A stretch of 64,000 nt of DNA from Branchiostoma floridae (lineage: Eukaryota; Chordata; Leptocardii; Amphioxiformes; Branchiostomatidae). The stretch covers positions 14,285,704-14,349,703 of the forward strand of contig NC_049982.1 of NCBI RefSeq assembly GCF_000003815.2. The letters are read 5' to 3'. A program made the translations under genes and the position numbers. Below, piece by piece: positions 60,544 through 64,000 of the stretch; within the stretch, counting starts at the first letter, position 1; each line of letters starts with the position of its first letter. Below the pieces are notes generated by a model. The model ran no database searches. It was given only the letters and a program-made list of their open reading frames with translations, and was not told the origin of the DNA.

Positions 60544-63105
60544 GGGGCTAGCAAACACACAATGTTTGAAGAGTTCTGAACACATACATGTATTTGTGCC
60601 AAAATCATGAAGTAATGCTACAGTCTATCTTTGGCACCAAAAGAGTTAGGCTATACCTCATGTTTGTACAATGCATTTAATAATGTCAACTTTCTGCAAA
60701 ATGTAGTTTTATCATTCCAATTATGAGCACTGAAAAAACATCAAATTNNNNNNNNNNNNNNNNNNNNNNNNNNNNNNNNNNNNNNNNNNNNNNNNNNNNN
60801 NNNNNNNNNNNNNNNNNNNNNNNNNNNNNNNNNNNNNNNNNNNNNNNNNNNNNNNNNNNNNNNNNNNNNNNNNNNNNNNNNNNNNNNNNNNNNNNNNNNN
60901 NNNNNNNNNNNNNNNNNNNNNNNNNNNNNNNNNNNNNNNNNNNNNNNNNNNNNNNNNNNNNNNNNNNNNNNNNNNNNNNNNNNNNNNNNNNNNNNNNNNN
61001 NNNNNNNNNNNNNNNNNNNNNNNNNNNNNNNNNNNNNNNNNNNNNNNNNNNNNNNNNNNNNNNNNNNNNNNNNNNNNNNNNNNNNNNNNNNNNNNNNNNN
61101 NNNNNNNNNNNNNNNNNNNNNNNNNNNNNNNNNNNNNNNNNNNNNNNNNNNNNNNNNNNNNNNNNNNNNNNNNNNNNNNNNNNNNNNNNNNNNNNNNNNN
61201 NNNNNNNNNNNNNNNNNNNNNNNNNNNNNNNNNNNNNNNNNNNNNNNNNNNNNNNNNNNNNNNNNNNNNNNNNNNNNNNNNNNNNNNNNNNNNNNNNNNN
61301 NNNNNNNNNNNNNNNNNNNNNNNNNNNNNNNNNNNNNNNNNNNNNNNNNNNNNNNNNNNNNNNNNNNNNNNNNNNNNNNNNNNNNNNNNNNNNNNNNNNN
61401 NNNNNNNNNNNNNNNNNNNNNNNNNNNNNNNNNNNNNNNAATAAGGAAGGATCTCTTTTGACTTTTTCCTTTGAAGCCTGGAATCCATCTTGTTCTTGGT
61501 AGAAGCAAGGAGGTATAACCTCCTTAGTAGATGCGAAAAAAAAACACTTGTTCATTTAGAAGGGGTATGTTTGACAGCTTTAGATATAAAGCTACCACAT
61601 CAGAATGGCTATCACAGAAAAATATGTACCACAGGCCTTCTAAAATTCATAAATCACAATGAGAATTTGGCCACCCAGATGTTACTGGTAAGGGAAATTT
61701 GGGGTCCTGGCCCATGGACTAAGGTGGAGTTTGTTCCTCAGCAATGGGTTGTAGACGACTCTTTAAAGATCTACCTTTAAGAAAGTAATGATAGATGAAC
61801 TATAAAACAATCGACAGGCCTCTGATTGTGTCATGCGTTATTGTGTATTCTTAAAAGGAAATATCTACAATGNNNNNNNNNNNNNNNNNNNNNNNNNNNN
61901 NNNNNNNNNNNNNNNNNNNNNNNNNNNNNNNNNNNNNNNNNNNNNNNNNNNNNNNNNNNNNNNNNNNNNNNNGTTTCAATCTGACAATCGTACGATCCTC
62001 TTATGGAAGATTTCTCTGCGCACATCGGTTTTGGTATGTTTTCCTTTTGATTGATGGGCAGTGATCTCTGGAACAACAAATTTCGCCGTGAATTGAGATG
62101 TCTTCATGCATGATCCACATTTTATCAAAATTGCAGCAAATTTTGTGTTACACGCATGCATCGGTTGTAACGTAAATCTCGAAAAAAATGCTTTAAATTC
62201 GTGTTTCAAACGTTAATTGTGGATCCATGGAGCAAAGGTAACTTTTCCCACACCCTTACACGAGACTGGAGAAAGGTAATCTATGAAAGCGGCTTAGTTT
62301 CGGGCCACTCTGGTTCTGGGCTTCGAAAACAAAATCATGAGAGCGACAACAATGATGTATTTCATCAGCATTTCTAGTGTTTTTCGGCATACTAATGATA
62401 AGTGGGCACATCTGCTGCAGCGCAGTGTAATCGCGTTAATAGTTATGGAAACTCCTCAACACGTGGAAAGAAATCACGTTAATTTCCTGTAGCAAGGTTT
62501 GAAAGCATGAAATGAAAGGAGAAGACCACTGGCCTGTAATTTCTGGTCTGTGTGATCTCGGGGTGAGCATTTAGACAGCAATGATTGCCAATGACAGCAC
62601 AGCTTGATCTCTCACGACTTGCTACAACAACGGGCAGAATTGTGCGGCCAGCCGTACAGGACGTCCACGTGTCTGTTGAACTGACCTACAAAAGAGAAGG
62701 AGCTCGGGGTTGGTTGCGACTGGTACTGATGCAGACTAGTTCTCCTCTTACGACTTCAGTCTCAGTCAGACTCTATTAGAAGGGAAGCATTTCCAGAGTC
62801 AGCAATAGAAGCAAGTTCTTTTTATTCCGCAAACGACTGGACGCTGAAGCCTTTGCTCAAGAGGAGACGCAGTTGCATTGGCGACCCAGGACGAGGTCAT
62901 CTGACAGAGGCCGTGCTCCTCCCTAAGATAGGTGTTTCATCAGCAGCGTTGTTATCGACAGACTAGGACATAAAGATCGGTCGCTTCAAGGTGACCACTG
63001 TCAAGGCGTTTCTTATCGGAGAGCTCTTCCAAGATCTCCATTAGTAGCAACACTGAAGGCGATCACTAGACTCGCAAGCCTAGCTACAGCCGTAGGGCGT
63101 CTGAA
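60544..63105. other. Intergenic region with two assembly gaps
   Basis: N runs at 60748-61439 (692) and 61873-61972 (100). The rest shows no exon. A short hairpin, AAGGAGG with CCTCCTT, lies at about 61507-61524, similar to the one near 6.2 kb. The last 600 bp before the receptor start are probably its promoter and 5' UTR. Confidence 0.5.
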
Positions 63106-64000
63106 ATGGAAGGAAATTTAAGCGATTACAACGGGACAACTAACGGTTTTGCACATCCTTATTTTAATACTACAGGTCAATGTTTGGAATGGTACGCGGA
63201 AAGCGATGTCGGTGTGAAGTTGACTTTCGGAGCTATCAGAACAATTTGTGCGACTGAGTCAGACTGGGGACCGTTTGCATTCCGTGGCGGGCAAGCCGTC
63301 ATAATAGTCATAAGCGTTATCTGTATCCTGCTCAACAGTCTCATCATTTTTGGAATCGCCAAAGGACAGCAACATACACCGCTATACTACCTGATTGGCA
63401 ATCTGGCCGTTACAGATATAACCACCAATGTGATTGGTCTCGTTATGTTTGAGCTGAAGGATTCTGTGACATATAGACAGTATATGTTACTGATTGTAAC
63501 GGTATTGCACTTTCCCGTGATCCTATCTCTGACCGGACTGGTTCTCCTGTCTGTGGACCGCTACATCGCCGTCAAACACGCCATCTTCTACCACCACACC
63601 GTCCACGGTGGGCACGTCTCAATGGCGGTGGCAGGGGCCTGGGTCTTCGCCGCTCTCCTCTGCTTCTCACCGACGATGGGATGGAACTGTAACGCGATGG
63701 GCACCAGTGATCAGCTCTGTTTCCTCGGGGCCGTGGAGAGCAGCTACATCCTGTTCATGACTGTCCTGTGCACGGCTGGTGTCGCTGTGGTGGTGTTCAC
63801 AAACGCGCGCGTGTTCGCGGTGCTGAGGAGGCGCCTGAGGGTGGTCGCAGTCCAGGAGCAGCAGCAGGGCCGTGTCCACATCCACCGGCAGCAGATCGGC
63901 GCCGCGCAGAGAAAGGCCAAAAGCGTACTCATCATCATCGCCGTGTTCCTCATTGCCTGGCTGCCTTTTCTGTCCTGGCAGGTAACAGTGCTCGTCAGCA
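63106..64000 (+). CDS. Class A GPCR of the lysophospholipid/cannabinoid (MECA) type, 3' partial
   Basis: The frame is open from ATG 63106 (context GAAATGG) to the window edge, 298 codons, with no intron. The N-terminus has three N-glycosylation sequons (Asn4, Asn9, Asn21). Landmarks: Asn77 in helix 1 (LLNSLI), Asp104 in helix 2 (NLAVTD), DRY at 151-153 after LLSV, and WLP at 285-287 in helix 6. Helix 3 lacks the usual Cys at its top, and the second extracellular loop has its own pair (GWNC, Cys195, and Cys205). That combination marks the S1P/LPA/cannabinoid/melanocortin/adenosine cluster. The long basic third loop (RRRLRVVAVQEQQQ) fits G-protein coupling. The ligand cannot be told from this fragment; the helix 7 end and tail lie beyond the window. 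Confidence 0.85.
   Translation, partial: MEGNLSDYNGTTNGFAHPYFNTTGQCLEWYAESDVGVKLTFGAIRTICATESDWGPFAFRGGQAVIIVISVICILLNSLIIFGIAKGQQHTPLYYLIGNLAVTDITTNVIGLVMFELKDSVTYRQYMLLIVTVLHFPVILSLTGLVLLSVDRYIAVKHAIFYHHTVHGGHVSMAVAGAWVFAALLCFSPTMGWNCNAMGTSDQLCFLGAVESSYILFMTVLCTAGVAVVVFTNARVFAVLRRRLRVVAVQEQQQGRVHIHRQQIGAAQRKAKSVLIIIAVFLIAWLPFLSWQVTVLVS

Overview
The window is invertebrate-deuterostome nuclear DNA, most likely a lancelet (Branchiostoma). This is inferred from three things. The proteins match vertebrate families closely (CREBRF, ENTPD4/7, BNIP1, a polycystin-1-like protein). The exons are short, with spliceosomal introns of 0.1-3 kb. The introns carry many small DNA-transposon derivatives and tRNA-derived repeats. 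Five gene models are supported; exon borders were read by hand from splice sites, reading phase and remembered family sequence.

Layout. Positions 1-8068 hold no gene I can support, only diverged repeats and GC-rich patches. From 8069 to 20668 (+) lies the C-terminal half of a polycystin-1-family protein (PLAT domain, then the transmembrane and channel region) in 19 visible exons; one exon is lost in or near a 100-N gap. A 1.75-kb near-perfect inverted repeat sits in its first visible intron. From 30969 down to 24340 (-) is a complete CREBRF orthologue, with its 3' end facing the polycystin gene. From 31 to 49.9 kb I find no coding gene, but PIF/Harbinger-like elements, paired MITEs and a decayed repeat field. 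From 56446 down to 49951 (-) is a complete ENTPD4/7-type nucleoside diphosphatase. It is head-to-head, across 419 bp, with BNIP1/SEC20 (56866-60308, +). After two assembly gaps, a class A GPCR of the lysophospholipid/cannabinoid type begins at 63106 and runs off the window.

How the genes relate. CREBRF (regulator of the ER/Golgi-resident factor CREB3), ENTPD4/7 (Golgi/lysosomal nucleotidase) and BNIP1 (ER SNARE for Golgi-to-ER retrieval) all serve the secretory pathway, and the last two share a short bidirectional promoter. From memory, CREBRF and BNIP1 are also neighbours on human 5q35, so this may be conserved chordate microsynteny. No prokaryotic feature (operon, CRISPR) is present. I did not find a clearly new multi-gene system. 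The most unusual objects are the large palindrome at 8321-10072 and the transposon at 57647-58824, which ends in an array of its own inverted repeats.
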